Positions 14,000 to 22,045 of a DNA stretch of 22,637 nucleotides are shown here, in pieces. Position numbers and translations under genes: made by a program. Position 1 is the first letter of the stretch, and every line of letters starts with the position of its first letter. The stretch lies in contig UROA01000009.1 of the NCBI GenBank assembly GCA_900549355.1, forward strand, positions 1 to 22,637. Reading direction: 5' to 3'. Below the pieces are notes generated by a model that saw only the letters and a list, made by a program, of their open reading frames with translations, was not told the origin of the DNA and made no database searches. The stretch comes from an uncultured Collinsella sp. Lineage in GTDB: Bacteria; Actinomycetota; Coriobacteriia; Coriobacteriales; Coriobacteriaceae.

Positions 14000-15103
14000 A
14001 TGAAGTTCACCGTCAGCCAGAGCTCGCTTACACAAGCCATCGGCGTCGTTATGAAGGGTGTCGCTTCGGCATCCACCCTTCCCATCCTGTCGGGCGTGCT
14101 CGTTAAGGCCCAAGACGGCATCTTGGAATTCCAGACCTCTAACTACACCATCTCGATCCGTCATCGCATCGCGGCACATGTCGAAGAAGAGGGCGAGATG
14201 GTTATCCCCTGTAAGATGCTCTCCAATATCACCAAGACCCTCCCCGATGCCCCGGTCACCTTTGAGCTGTCCGAGCGCCAGGTGCTGATTGGTTGCGAGA
14301 AGAGCTCTTTCCGCCTGAACACGCTCGATGCCAATGACTTCCCCGAGTTTCCGGCCTATGCCATCGAGAGTGCCGTGGAGCTGCCGACCGATATCTTGTC
14401 CGAGATGGTCGGCCGCGTGTGGCGCGTCACCTCGACCGACAAGGCCCGCCCCATCCTGGGTGGCGTGCACATGAAGGTCGAGAACAACACCGTGCGCCTG
14501 GTGGCGACCGATTCCTTCCGTTTGGCCGTGTGCGATACGCAGGTCGAGACCTCGACCCTCGAAGGCTCCTTTGAGCTCAACGTTCCGGCTGACGCCTTTA
14601 ACGACGCACTGAACATCATGGCCAGCCAGGCGACCATCATGATCGGGGCTACCGACACCCAGGTCGTCTTCGAGGCCGGCAACACCACCTACGTGTCGCG
14701 CCGCATCGAGGGCGTGTACCCCAACTACAAGCAGCTCATCCCCGATTCGTGCGTGACGAGCGTCAAGATCGACGTCGCCGCCGTTAACGCCGCCCTCAAG
14801 CGCGTGGCCGTTATCGCGAGCGCCAACCCCGCTGTCAAGTTCGAGATCGATGTCGAGAACGGGCAGATGGGCCTGTCCTCCATTTCCAATGACCAGGACC
14901 TTGCGCAGGAGACGGTCGATGTCGAGGCCGAGGGCGAGTCGGGTACCATCGCCTTCAACTACCACTACATCTTCGGCTGCCTCAATGCCCTGTCCAAGGA
15001 GAAGGAGATCACGCTGGAGCTCAAGAGCTACTCGCAGGCGGGCATCTTCAAGTCCTACGACAAGATCAACTACCTGTACCTGGTCATGCCGGTCCGCATC
15101 TAG
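14000..15103 (+). CDS. dnaN: DNA polymerase III subunit beta (sliding clamp)
   Basis: A 367-residue clamp of normal length, beginning MKFTVSQSSLTQAIGVVMKG and ending with the typical YLYLVMPVRI. The dimer encircles DNA and tethers the polymerase and many repair partners. Three similar domains of about 120 residues are expected; the ILSGVLVKA, TDSFRLAV and VNAALKRVAVIAS segments mark the family. The ATG at 14000 is preceded by AAAGG at 9 nt. The gene starts directly at the AT-rich unwinding stretch and is followed 10 bp later by recF, so dnaN-recF-dciA form one unit ending at the terminator near 16810. Confidence 0.97.
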   Translation: MKFTVSQSSLTQAIGVVMKGVASASTLPILSGVLVKAQDGILEFQTSNYTISIRHRIAAHVEEEGEMVIPCKMLSNITKTLPDAPVTFELSERQVLIGCEKSSFRLNTLDANDFPEFPAYAIESAVELPTDILSEMVGRVWRVTSTDKARPILGGVHMKVENNTVRLVATDSFRLAVCDTQVETSTLEGSFELNVPADAFNDALNIMASQATIMIGATDTQVVFEAGNTTYVSRRIEGVYPNYKQLIPDSCVTSVKIDVAAVNAALKRVAVIASANPAVKFEIDVENGQMGLSSISNDQDLAQETVDVEAEGESGTIAFNYHYIFGCLNALSKEKEITLELKSYSQAGIFKSYDKINYLYLVMPVRI

Positions 15104-15113
15104 CAGCCGCCCT

Positions 15114-16220
15114 ATGACCATATTCGCCAGCGATCTTTCCGTCGCGCACTACCGCAGCTTCGATAGTTATCGCCTTGCCCTGGACGAGGGCGTGACGATA
15201 CTTGCGGGACCCAACGCGGCGGGAAAGACCAATCTCATAGAGGCGCTGCAGCTGCTGACGAGCGGCGCCTCGTTTAGGCATCCGACCGCAGCCGAGCTCG
15301 TCCATGACGGCGTGGGCTCGTGCAGGGTCGAGCTGAGGCTCGAGGGCGACGGCCGCGTGCTTGATATGGGATTGAGCGCGGAGGACGGTAAGCGCTCGTT
15401 TAGCCGCAACGGCAAGAGATGCTCTGCCGCCGGTGTGCGCGGGGTTCTGCCGAGCGTGCTGTTTTGCCCCGACCATCTGGACATGGTTAAGCGGGGCGCC
15501 AGTGTGCGCCGCGCCGCCCTCGATGACTTTGGCATGCAACTGAGCGCACGCTATGCCGATCTTGCGGGCACCTATGGGCGCTGCGTGACCCAGCGTAACG
15601 CCTTGCTCAAGGAGACCTGGTGCTGCCGCGAGATGCTCGGCGCGTGGAACGATTCGATTGCCCGCGCGGGCTCGGCCCTGCTCGTGCACCGGTTGGCCCT
15701 ACTCGACCGGCTGGCGGGCCATGTGCACACTGCCTACGGTCAAGTGGCGTCCGGCGAGGCTGCCAGCGTGACCTATACGTCCACGCTGGGGGATTTGCCC
15801 CAGGTCGAGGATCGCGAAGAGCTGAAGGGCTGGGCGTACGAGCGCATGCTGGCTGCCCTTGATGAGCACGCCGACGAGGAAATTCGCCGCGGCGTGACGT
15901 TGGTGGGACCGCATCGCGACGAGATTGAATTTACCGTGGCGGGTCGCTCCGCTCGTTCATTTGCCAGCCAAGGACAGCAGCGAACGTTGGTACTGTCCTG
16001 GAAGGTGGCCGAGGTGGCCGTGGCTCGCGATGTTCTGGGTACTGCTCCGCTGTTGCTTCTGGACGACGTGATGAGCGAGCTCGACGGCGAGCGCCGCGGT
16101 GCTTTTCTGCGGCTGATCGGCGATGATATCCAAACGGTCATAACCACGACCAACCTGGGATACTTTACCGATGACCTGCTTGATCGAGCCAAGGTGGTGA
16201 GCATGGGTGAGACGTGCTAA
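15114..16220 (+). CDS. recF: DNA replication and repair protein RecF
   Basis: A 368-residue SMC-like ATPase that helps load RecA at gaps with RecO and RecR. Walker A is GPNAAGKT at 32-39. The ABC signature region reads SQGQQRTLVLSWK, and Walker B is LLLLDDVMSELD. The ATG at 15114 lies 10 bp after the dnaN stop with no clear ribosome binding site, so translation probably relies on coupling. The open frame extends further upstream inside dnaN, but those residues (Arg/Ser-rich, not RecF-like) are a shadow. The dciA gene overlaps its end. Confidence 0.95.
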   Translation: MTIFASDLSVAHYRSFDSYRLALDEGVTILAGPNAAGKTNLIEALQLLTSGASFRHPTAAELVHDGVGSCRVELRLEGDGRVLDMGLSAEDGKRSFSRNGKRCSAAGVRGVLPSVLFCPDHLDMVKRGASVRRAALDDFGMQLSARYADLAGTYGRCVTQRNALLKETWCCREMLGAWNDSIARAGSALLVHRLALLDRLAGHVHTAYGQVASGEAASVTYTSTLGDLPQVEDREELKGWAYERMLAALDEHADEEIRRGVTLVGPHRDEIEFTVAGRSARSFASQGQQRTLVLSWKVAEVAVARDVLGTAPLLLLDDVMSELDGERRGAFLRLIGDDIQTVITTTNLGYFTDDLLDRAKVVSMGETC

Positions 16221-16770
16221 TTACGAGCGCGAGAGCGAGACGGTCGCCTTCAGTGGGTTTTTGAACGCAGAGCGCCAGCGCATCCTGGCGTCGGCGACGC
16301 CTGAGCGCCGTGCGCAGATGGAAGCTGCCGAGGAGTCGCGCGCGGTCTATCGCGCGTGGAACGCGGTGTGCTCGGGCACGCGCGAGGGGCGGCATGTGAC
16401 GGGTCTGCGCTACCTGCCCGAGTCCAATGAGCTGCTGGTATATCTCGATTCGCCCTCGTGGACGCAGGAAATGACGCTGTTGCGTGAGATCATCCGCGCG
16501 CGCATGGAGCGCGCCGGTGCGCATGTGGACGGCCTGGTGTTCAAAACCACCGCACCCGGTCACACGCCGCCCGCCGCCAAGGAGCGCCTGCGCCCGGCGA
16601 CGACCGAGCGCCCGCCGGCCCCGCACGCCGACCTAAGTGAGGCCGAGCGCACCGAGATTGAGCGCCAAGTGGCGCCCATCGAAGACCAAAAACTGCGCGA
16701 GGCCCTCGAGAATGCCATGAGAGCCAGTGCCGAGTGGGCCAAGGGCGTGCAAAGTAAAAAAGAGCCTTAA
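16207..16770 (+). CDS. dciA: DciA-like (DUF721) replicative helicase loading factor
   Basis: A 187-residue protein. Residues about 45-105 fit the DUF721/DciA pattern: a conserved tryptophan (AWNAV), then YLPESNELLVYLDSPSWTQE, and a leucine/arginine helix LLREIIRARM. The C-terminal half is charged and proline-rich, then helical. DciA is the ancestral partner that helps load DnaB in bacteria lacking DnaC/DnaI, and it sits between recF and gyrB in Actinomycetota, as here. The GTG at 16207 overlaps the recF stop by 14 bp, with GGTGG upstream. It is the last gene of the dnaN operon. The assignment rests on pattern and position. Confidence 0.85.
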   Translation: MRRANYERESETVAFSGFLNAERQRILASATPERRAQMEAAEESRAVYRAWNAVCSGTREGRHVTGLRYLPESNELLVYLDSPSWTQEMTLLREIIRARMERAGAHVDGLVFKTTAPGHTPPAAKERLRPATTERPPAPHADLSEAERTEIERQVAPIEDQKLREALENAMRASAEWAKGVQSKKEP

Positions 16771-16796
16771 ATCGCATCTGGTGGCCTTGTAGAGCC

Positions 16797-16826
16797 AAAT
16801 ACCCTCGTTCCCGAGGGTATTTTTTT
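16797..16826 (+). terminator. Terminator of the dnaN-recF-dciA operon
   Basis: An 11-bp stem (AAATACCCTCG with CGAGGGTATTT; 16797-16807 and 16812-16822) with a TTCC loop runs into a seven-T tract that overlaps the stem end. It lies 27 bp after dciA. gyrB therefore needs its own promoter between 16827 and 16860, where only weak hexamers (TTTACG, TACACA, 17 bp apart) are visible. Confidence 0.92.
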
Positions 16827-16875
16827 ACGATAAACTAGTAAGGCTGTACACATTTTCTTGACTGAAGGAGGACGT

Positions 16876-18906
16876 GTGGCAAACGAAAACGATTACGATG
16901 GCGGCGAGATTAAGATTCTCGAAGGTCTCGAGGCCGTTCGTAAGCGCCCGGGCATGTATATCGGCTCGACGAGCGCCAGCGGTCTGCATCACCTGGTGTG
17001 GGAGATCGTTGACAACTCCGTCGACGAGGCCATGGCCGGTTTCTGCACCGAGATCCAGGTGACGGTCCACGCCGACAACTCCATCACGGTCGTCGACAAC
17101 GGGCGTGGCATCCCCGTCGACGAGCACCCTGTTAAAAAGATCCCGACGCTCGAGGTCGTCATGACGATCTTGCACGCCGGCGGTAAGTTCGATAACTCGG
17201 CCTATAAGGTCTCGGGTGGCTTGCACGGTGTGGGCATCTCCGTCGTCAACGCACTGTCCAAGCGCGTGGTCGTTCAGGTTCGTCGCGATGGCAACACCTA
17301 CGAGATGGAGTTCTCGCGCGGCAAGACCGTCAAGAAGATGGAGGTCGTGGGCACCTCGGATTCGACGGGCACCACCGTCACCTTCTGGCCCGACGATGAG
17401 ATCTTCGAGACCTGCATCTACGATTTCGATACGCTGCATAACCGTCTGCAGGAGACGGCGTTCCTCAATAAGAACCTCAAAATCGTGCTGACCGACGAGC
17501 GCGAAGCGACTCCCCACGTGGAGGAGTTTTGCTACGAGGGCGGCATCATCGACTTCGTCAAGTTTCTCAACGAGGGCAAGGACGTCCCCGAGGCCTTTAA
17601 GGAGCCCATCTACATCGAGGGCAAATCGGACCCGGACGCGCCTGTGGCCAAGATGGGCGAGGTCGAGGTTTCCCTGCAGTGGAATAGCGGCTACGGCGAG
17701 AACGTCATGTCGTTTGCCAACGACATCTACACCCCCGAGGGCGGCATGCACCTTGAGGGCTTCCGTACCGCGCTCACCCGCGTGATCAACGATTACGCGC
17801 GCAAGCAGAACCTGCTCAAGGAAAAAGACGCCAACCTGACCGGCGACGATGTGCGCGAGGGCCTTTCGGCCGTTATCTCGGTCAAGCTGCCCGATCCGCA
17901 GTTTGAGGGCCAGACCAAGGCAAAGCTCGGCAGCTCCTATATGCGAGCGCTCACGCTCAAGATTGTGACCGACGGCCTTGTCGATTACCTCGAGGAGCAT
18001 CCCAAGCCCGCTCGCGAGATCGTCAAGAAGGCGCAACAGGCCTGCAAGGCGCGCAATGCCGCCCGCAAGGCGCGCGAGGCGACCCGCCGCAAGAGCCTGC
18101 TCGAGACGGCGTCCCTGCCCGGTAAGCTCGCTGACTGCTCGGTGCGCGATGCCGAGCTGACCGAGCTCTTCATCGTAGAGGGCGACTCGGCAGGCGGTTC
18201 GGCCAAGGACGGCCGTCGCCGAGACATCCAGGCGATTCTGCCCCTGCGCGGCAAGATTTTGAACGTCGAACGCGTTGGTGACCATCGCGCGTTCTCGAGT
18301 GACACCATCCAGTCGCTGATTACCGCGATCGGTTGCGGCGTCACGACGAGTGCCGGCGACGGCGGCGACTTCGATATCACCAAGGCGCGCTACCACAAGA
18401 TCATCATCATGACCGATGCAGACGTCGACGGTGCGCATATCCGCATCCTGCTGCTGACGTTCTTCTACAAGTACATGCGTCCGCTGATCGATGCCGGCTA
18501 CGTCTATGTTGCCTGCCCGCCCATCTTTGGCATTAAGGTGCGCAACAAGATCCACTACGTGTATCCCAACGGCCGCCAGCCCGAAGACGAGATCCTGCGC
18601 GACACCATCCAGAGTCTGGGCCTGAACCCCGACGATAACGACGAGGACGGCAAGGCCAAGGACGGCAAGATTACCAAAAAGCGCAAGGGCTATACCGTCC
18701 AGCGCTACAAGGGCCTGGGCGAGATGGACCCCAAGCAGCTTGCCTCGACGACGATGGACCCCAAGACCCGCATTCTGCAGCGCGTGTCGATCGAGGACGC
18801 CGTGGTGGCGGACCGCGCCGTGCGCGAGCTGATGGGTTCCGAGGTCGGCTATCGCCGCGAGTACATCGAGAAGCATGCACATGACGCACGATTCTTAGAC
18901 GCCTAA
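16876..18906 (+). CDS. gyrB: DNA gyrase subunit B
   Basis: A 676-residue ATPase subunit of gyrase, which with GyrA introduces negative supercoils. The GHKL ATPase has EIVDNSVDEA with catalytic E43, DNGRGIP, and the SGGLHGVG lid motif. The TOPRIM domain has EGDSAGG (E435) and DADVDG (D514, D516, D518). The C-terminal YKGLGEMDPKQL is diagnostic and separates it from ParE by the overall family pattern. I chose the GTG at 16876 because GGAGG lies 4 nt upstream; a TTG at 16858 would place that site inside the protein. A charged insert (about residues 583-602, Asp then Lys-rich) precedes YKGLGEM. The next gene, gyrA, follows after a structured 155-bp gap. Confidence 0.97.
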   Translation: MANENDYDGGEIKILEGLEAVRKRPGMYIGSTSASGLHHLVWEIVDNSVDEAMAGFCTEIQVTVHADNSITVVDNGRGIPVDEHPVKKIPTLEVVMTILHAGGKFDNSAYKVSGGLHGVGISVVNALSKRVVVQVRRDGNTYEMEFSRGKTVKKMEVVGTSDSTGTTVTFWPDDEIFETCIYDFDTLHNRLQETAFLNKNLKIVLTDEREATPHVEEFCYEGGIIDFVKFLNEGKDVPEAFKEPIYIEGKSDPDAPVAKMGEVEVSLQWNSGYGENVMSFANDIYTPEGGMHLEGFRTALTRVINDYARKQNLLKEKDANLTGDDVREGLSAVISVKLPDPQFEGQTKAKLGSSYMRALTLKIVTDGLVDYLEEHPKPAREIVKKAQQACKARNAARKAREATRRKSLLETASLPGKLADCSVRDAELTELFIVEGDSAGGSAKDGRRRDIQAILPLRGKILNVERVGDHRAFSSDTIQSLITAIGCGVTTSAGDGGDFDITKARYHKIIIMTDADVDGAHIRILLLTFFYKYMRPLIDAGYVYVACPPIFGIKVRNKIHYVYPNGRQPEDEILRDTIQSLGLNPDDNDEDGKAKDGKITKKRKGYTVQRYKGLGEMDPKQLASTTMDPKTRILQRVSIEDAVVADRAVRELMGSEVGYRREYIEKHAHDARFLDA

Positions 18907-18912
18907 TCCCTG

Positions 18913-19027
18913 CGGCTTTCCCAGCCACCGCACCTTCGCCCTCAATCGTCGGTCGCGTACCCAAGTACGCTTCCCTCCTCTTTCGGGCGAATCTGCGGCA
19001 CCTGGAAAAGCCGTCTCCGTGGTTGGG
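18913..19027 (+). repeat. Structured gyrB-gyrA intergenic element (long imperfect inverted repeat)
   Basis: CGGCTTTCCCAG (18913-18924) pairs with CTGGAAAAGCCG (19002-19013) with one mismatch. The inner arms 18925-18941 and 18985-19001 pair at 12 of 17 positions, including TTCGCCC with GGGCGAA. A small hairpin GCGTAC/GTACGC (18955-18960, 18965-18970) lies inside. CCCAGCCACCG (18920-18930) can instead pair with CCGTGGTTGGG (19017-19027). It has no T-tract. It could be an mRNA structure controlling gyrA or a dispersed intergenic repeat. Confidence 0.6.
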
Positions 19028-19061
19028 AACTAATGGACCACGCAAACCATGAGGAGGTAAC

Positions 19062-21803
19062 GTGGCAGACGATATCAACAATAACGAGGGTATGGACGAG
19101 GCCGGCGATGCCGGTATGCCCGATGATCTGAAGCGCCTGCTTGCCCGTGCTGAGCAGGGCGAGGACGGCGATCCGGACGCCTATAACCCCGATGCCGATG
19201 ATGATGAGGAAGAAGACGACGACGCCGAGCTCGAGGAGAGCTTTGGCGAAGTCGATCGCGGCGCCTCGGCCGGCGAGGATATCAACGGCGGCCAGCTCCA
19301 GATTTCGGAGTTTGGCCGCGAGATGAAGCAGTCGTTCATCGAGTATTCGATGTCGGTCATCACGGCGCGCGCCCTGCCGGACGTGCGCGACGGCTTAAAG
19401 CCGGTGCACCGCCGCATCCTGTACGCGATGAACGAGAGCGGCATCTACCCCAACCGACCGCACAAGAAGTCGGCCTGGACGGTCGGCGAAGTTATCGGTA
19501 AGTACCACCCGCACGGCGATTCCGCGGTCTACGAGGCCATGGTCCGCCTGGCGCAGTGGTTCTCCATGCGCACGCCGCTCATCGACGGTCACGGCAACTT
19601 CGGCAACATCGACGGCGACGGCGCGGCGGCCATGCGTTACACCGAGAGCCGCCTGGCAAAGCCCGCCATGGAACTGTTGCGTGACTTGCAGAAGGATACC
19701 GTCGACTGGCAGCCCAACTACGACGAATCGCTCGCCGAGCCCGTGGCGCTGCCTGCGCGCTTCCCCAACCTGCTGGTCAACGGCAGTCAGGGCATCGCCG
19801 TCGGCATGGCCACCAACATCGCCCCGCATAACCTCACCGAGGCGATCGAGGCCACCTGCTACCTGATCGACAACCCCGACGCCACCGTCGACGAGCTCAT
19901 GCAGATCATGCCCGGTCCGGACTTCCCCACCGGCGCCATCATCATGGGCAGCGCCGGCATTAAGCAGAGCTACGAGACCGGCCGCGGCTCCATTACCGTG
20001 CGTGCCAAGGCGCATGTGGAGTCCACCAAGACCGGCCGCAGCCGCCTGGTCTTTACCGAGATTCCCTACATGGTCAACAAGGGCACCCTGCAGGAGAAGA
20101 TCGCCCAGCTCGTCAACGACAAGCGCATTGAGGGCATCTCGGATATGCGCGATGAGTCCAACCAGAAGGGCATCCGTCTGGTCATCGAGCTCAAGAAGGG
20201 CGTCATTCCGCAGGTCGTGCTCAACAACCTGTATAAGTACACCTCGCTGCAGACGACCTTTGGCGCCAACAACCTGGCGCTCGTCAACGGCGTTCCCAAA
20301 TGCCTGAGCCTGCGCGAGATGCTGCAGCACTACATCGATCACCAGGTCGACGTCGTCACCCGCCGCACCCGCTTCGACCTTAAGAAGGCCCAGGCGCGTG
20401 CCCATATCCTCGAGGGCTACCTGATGGCTCTCGACCATATCGACGAGGTCATTAGCATCATCCGCTCCTCGCAGACCGACTCCGAGGCCAGCAGCCGCCT
20501 GATCGAGCGCTTTGGTTTTACGCCCGAGCAGACCACGGCCATCCTCGAGATGAAGCTGCGCCGCCTGACCGGCCTGGAGCGTGACAAGATCCAAGAAGAG
20601 TTGGACGGCCTGCGCCGCGCCATCGCCTACTACGAGGACCTGCTGGCGCATGAGGAGAAGATCCTGGGCGTCATCAAGGAGGAGATGCGCGAGATCTCCA
20701 AGAAGTTTGGCGACAAGCGCCGCACCGAGATCAGCCAGGTTGAGAAGGACCTGGATGTCGAGGACCTCATTGCCGACGAGGACATGGTCGTGACCATCAC
20801 CCACACCGGCTACGTCAAGCGCATCCCGGTGGCTGCCTACCGCGCCCAGAAGCGCGGCGGCAAGGGCGTGTCGGGCGTCAACCTCAAAGAGGACGATGTC
20901 ATCGACGAGATGTTCATCGCGTCCACGCACGAGTACGTGCTGTTCTTCTCGAGCAAGGGCAAGGTCTATCGCCTGAAGGTGCACGAGCTGCCGGTTGGCA
21001 CGCGCCAGGCGCGCGGTACCGCGATCGTCAACCTGCTCCCCTTCGAGGAGGGCGAGAAGATCGCGAGCGTCATCAGCTGCCGCGAGTTCCCGGCCGACGA
21101 GTACCTGATGTTTGCCACCAAGAGCGGCATGGTCAAGAAGACCGTGATGAGCGCGTATGACCGCAGCCGCCGTGATGGCCTGATCGCTATCAACCTGCGT
21201 GACGACGACGCGCTGCTGAACGTGCGCCGCGTGCGCGAGGGTGACAAGATTATACTGGCCACCACCGCGGGCAAGGCGATCATGTTCTCCGAGGAGCAGG
21301 TGCGCGCTACCGGTCGCGACACCAGCGGCGTTCGCGGTATCGGTATGAAGGACGGCGTGAGCGTTCTGGGCATGGAAGTCACTAACGGCAACGGCGATCT
21401 GTTCGTCATCACCGAGCGCGGCTACGGCAAGCGCACGCCGGTTGCGGACTACCCGGAGCAGAATCGCGGCGGCCAGGGCGTCTACACCATCCAGATGACC
21501 GAGCGTAAGGGTAACCTCGCGGCCATGAAGACAGTGGGCCCGCAGCACGAGCTGTTCATCGTGACGGAGGGCGCGACGGTCATTCGCGTCAAGACCGACG
21601 AGATCAGCCAGACCGGCCGCGCCACCCAGGGCGTCAAGATGATGACCGTCGACGACAACGACCGCATTTGTGCCGTAGCCCGCATGACAGCCGCCAAGGA
21701 GAAGCCCGAAGGCGAAGCCGCAGAAAACGGCTCCGCCCCCGAAGAAACCCCTGTCGATCTAGGCGACGGCAACGACATGCCAGAAGATCTCCTAGACGAG
21801 TAA
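19062..21803 (+). CDS. gyrA: DNA gyrase subunit A
   Basis: A 913-residue cleavage subunit of gyrase. The winged-helix/tower core begins near residue 82 with EFGREMKQSFIEYSMSVI. The catalytic tyrosine is Y193 (AMRYTESRLAK). The quinolone-determining region HPHGDSAVYE has S154 and E158 (E. coli S83 and D87), the drug-susceptible Ser/Glu pair common in Gram-positives. The GyrA box QKRGGKG at about 596 and a six-bladed C-terminal domain distinguish it from ParC. Compared with E. coli the N-terminus is about 71 residues longer and very acidic (residues 44-59 almost all Asp/Glu). The C-terminal tail is acidic too. The GTG at 19062 has GAGGAGG 5 nt upstream. A strong terminator follows. Confidence 0.97.
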   Translation: MADDINNNEGMDEAGDAGMPDDLKRLLARAEQGEDGDPDAYNPDADDDEEEDDDAELEESFGEVDRGASAGEDINGGQLQISEFGREMKQSFIEYSMSVITARALPDVRDGLKPVHRRILYAMNESGIYPNRPHKKSAWTVGEVIGKYHPHGDSAVYEAMVRLAQWFSMRTPLIDGHGNFGNIDGDGAAAMRYTESRLAKPAMELLRDLQKDTVDWQPNYDESLAEPVALPARFPNLLVNGSQGIAVGMATNIAPHNLTEAIEATCYLIDNPDATVDELMQIMPGPDFPTGAIIMGSAGIKQSYETGRGSITVRAKAHVESTKTGRSRLVFTEIPYMVNKGTLQEKIAQLVNDKRIEGISDMRDESNQKGIRLVIELKKGVIPQVVLNNLYKYTSLQTTFGANNLALVNGVPKCLSLREMLQHYIDHQVDVVTRRTRFDLKKAQARAHILEGYLMALDHIDEVISIIRSSQTDSEASSRLIERFGFTPEQTTAILEMKLRRLTGLERDKIQEELDGLRRAIAYYEDLLAHEEKILGVIKEEMREISKKFGDKRRTEISQVEKDLDVEDLIADEDMVVTITHTGYVKRIPVAAYRAQKRGGKGVSGVNLKEDDVIDEMFIASTHEYVLFFSSKGKVYRLKVHELPVGTRQARGTAIVNLLPFEEGEKIASVISCREFPADEYLMFATKSGMVKKTVMSAYDRSRRDGLIAINLRDDDALLNVRRVREGDKIILATTAGKAIMFSEEQVRATGRDTSGVRGIGMKDGVSVLGMEVTNGNGDLFVITERGYGKRTPVADYPEQNRGGQGVYTIQMTERKGNLAAMKTVGPQHELFIVTEGATVIRVKTDEISQTGRATQGVKMMTVDDNDRICAVARMTAAKEKPEGEAAENGSAPEETPVDLGDGNDMPEDLLDE

Positions 21804-21843
21804 GAGGCCCTAGCTGGTAGAAAATATCAGACACCATATATCG

Positions 21844-21876
21844 GCGGTCGGCGCACTGCGCGCCGACCGCTTTTTT
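21844..21876 (+). terminator. Terminator of gyrA
   Basis: A perfect 11-bp GC stem (GCGGTCGGCGC with GCGCCGACCGC; 21844-21854 and 21860-21870) with a 5-nt loop is followed by six T residues, 40 bp after the gyrA stop codon. Confidence 0.93.
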
Positions 21877-21947
21877 GAAAACCTTGGGACCCCATGGTCG
21901 CTGGGCTGGCGAGATGGTTTTGGTTTGTCGCGAGTTCCGCACGCAAA

Positions 21948-21970
21948 GAAGGCCACTTAATGTGGCCTTC
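21948..21970 (-). terminator. Hairpin, probable terminator of the CHAP-domain gene
   Basis: GAAGGCCAC and GTGGCCTTC form a perfect 9-bp stem with a TTAAT loop. Read on the - strand it is followed by TTTGCG, a short T-run. It lies about 75 bp beyond the stop of the convergent gene. The rest of the 21804-22045 gap shows nothing else recognisable. Confidence 0.5.
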
Positions 21971-22045
21971 GTCTTGCGCAGGACTGTAGAGCAGGCAACC
22001 TTATGCCTCGCCCGCGGTCCCGGACCAACTTACTTCAAACCGCAG

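Noticed and set aside
14850..15113. Upstream extension of the recF frame inside dnaN
   Set aside because: The extension is an Arg/Ser-rich out-of-frame reading of dnaN; RecF proteins begin at the ATG at 15114.
13745..15121. 458-codon open frame antisense to dnaN
   Set aside because: A mirror of dnaN that also runs through the origin AT-rich stretch; no support as a gene.
16825..18882. 685-codon open frame antisense to gyrB
   Set aside because: A shadow of a GC-rich gene: no stop arises because of the biased third positions of gyrB, the translation has no family character and no ribosome binding site stands out.
19521..19536. Quinolone resistance change at GyrA E158
   Set aside because: Glu at this position is the ordinary residue in Gram-positive GyrA, and S154 is intact.
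19395..21548. 717-codon open frame antisense to gyrA
   Set aside because: Same reason; gyrA is certain, and the antisense protein is an Ala/Leu/Val/Asp/His-rich mirror of its codons.
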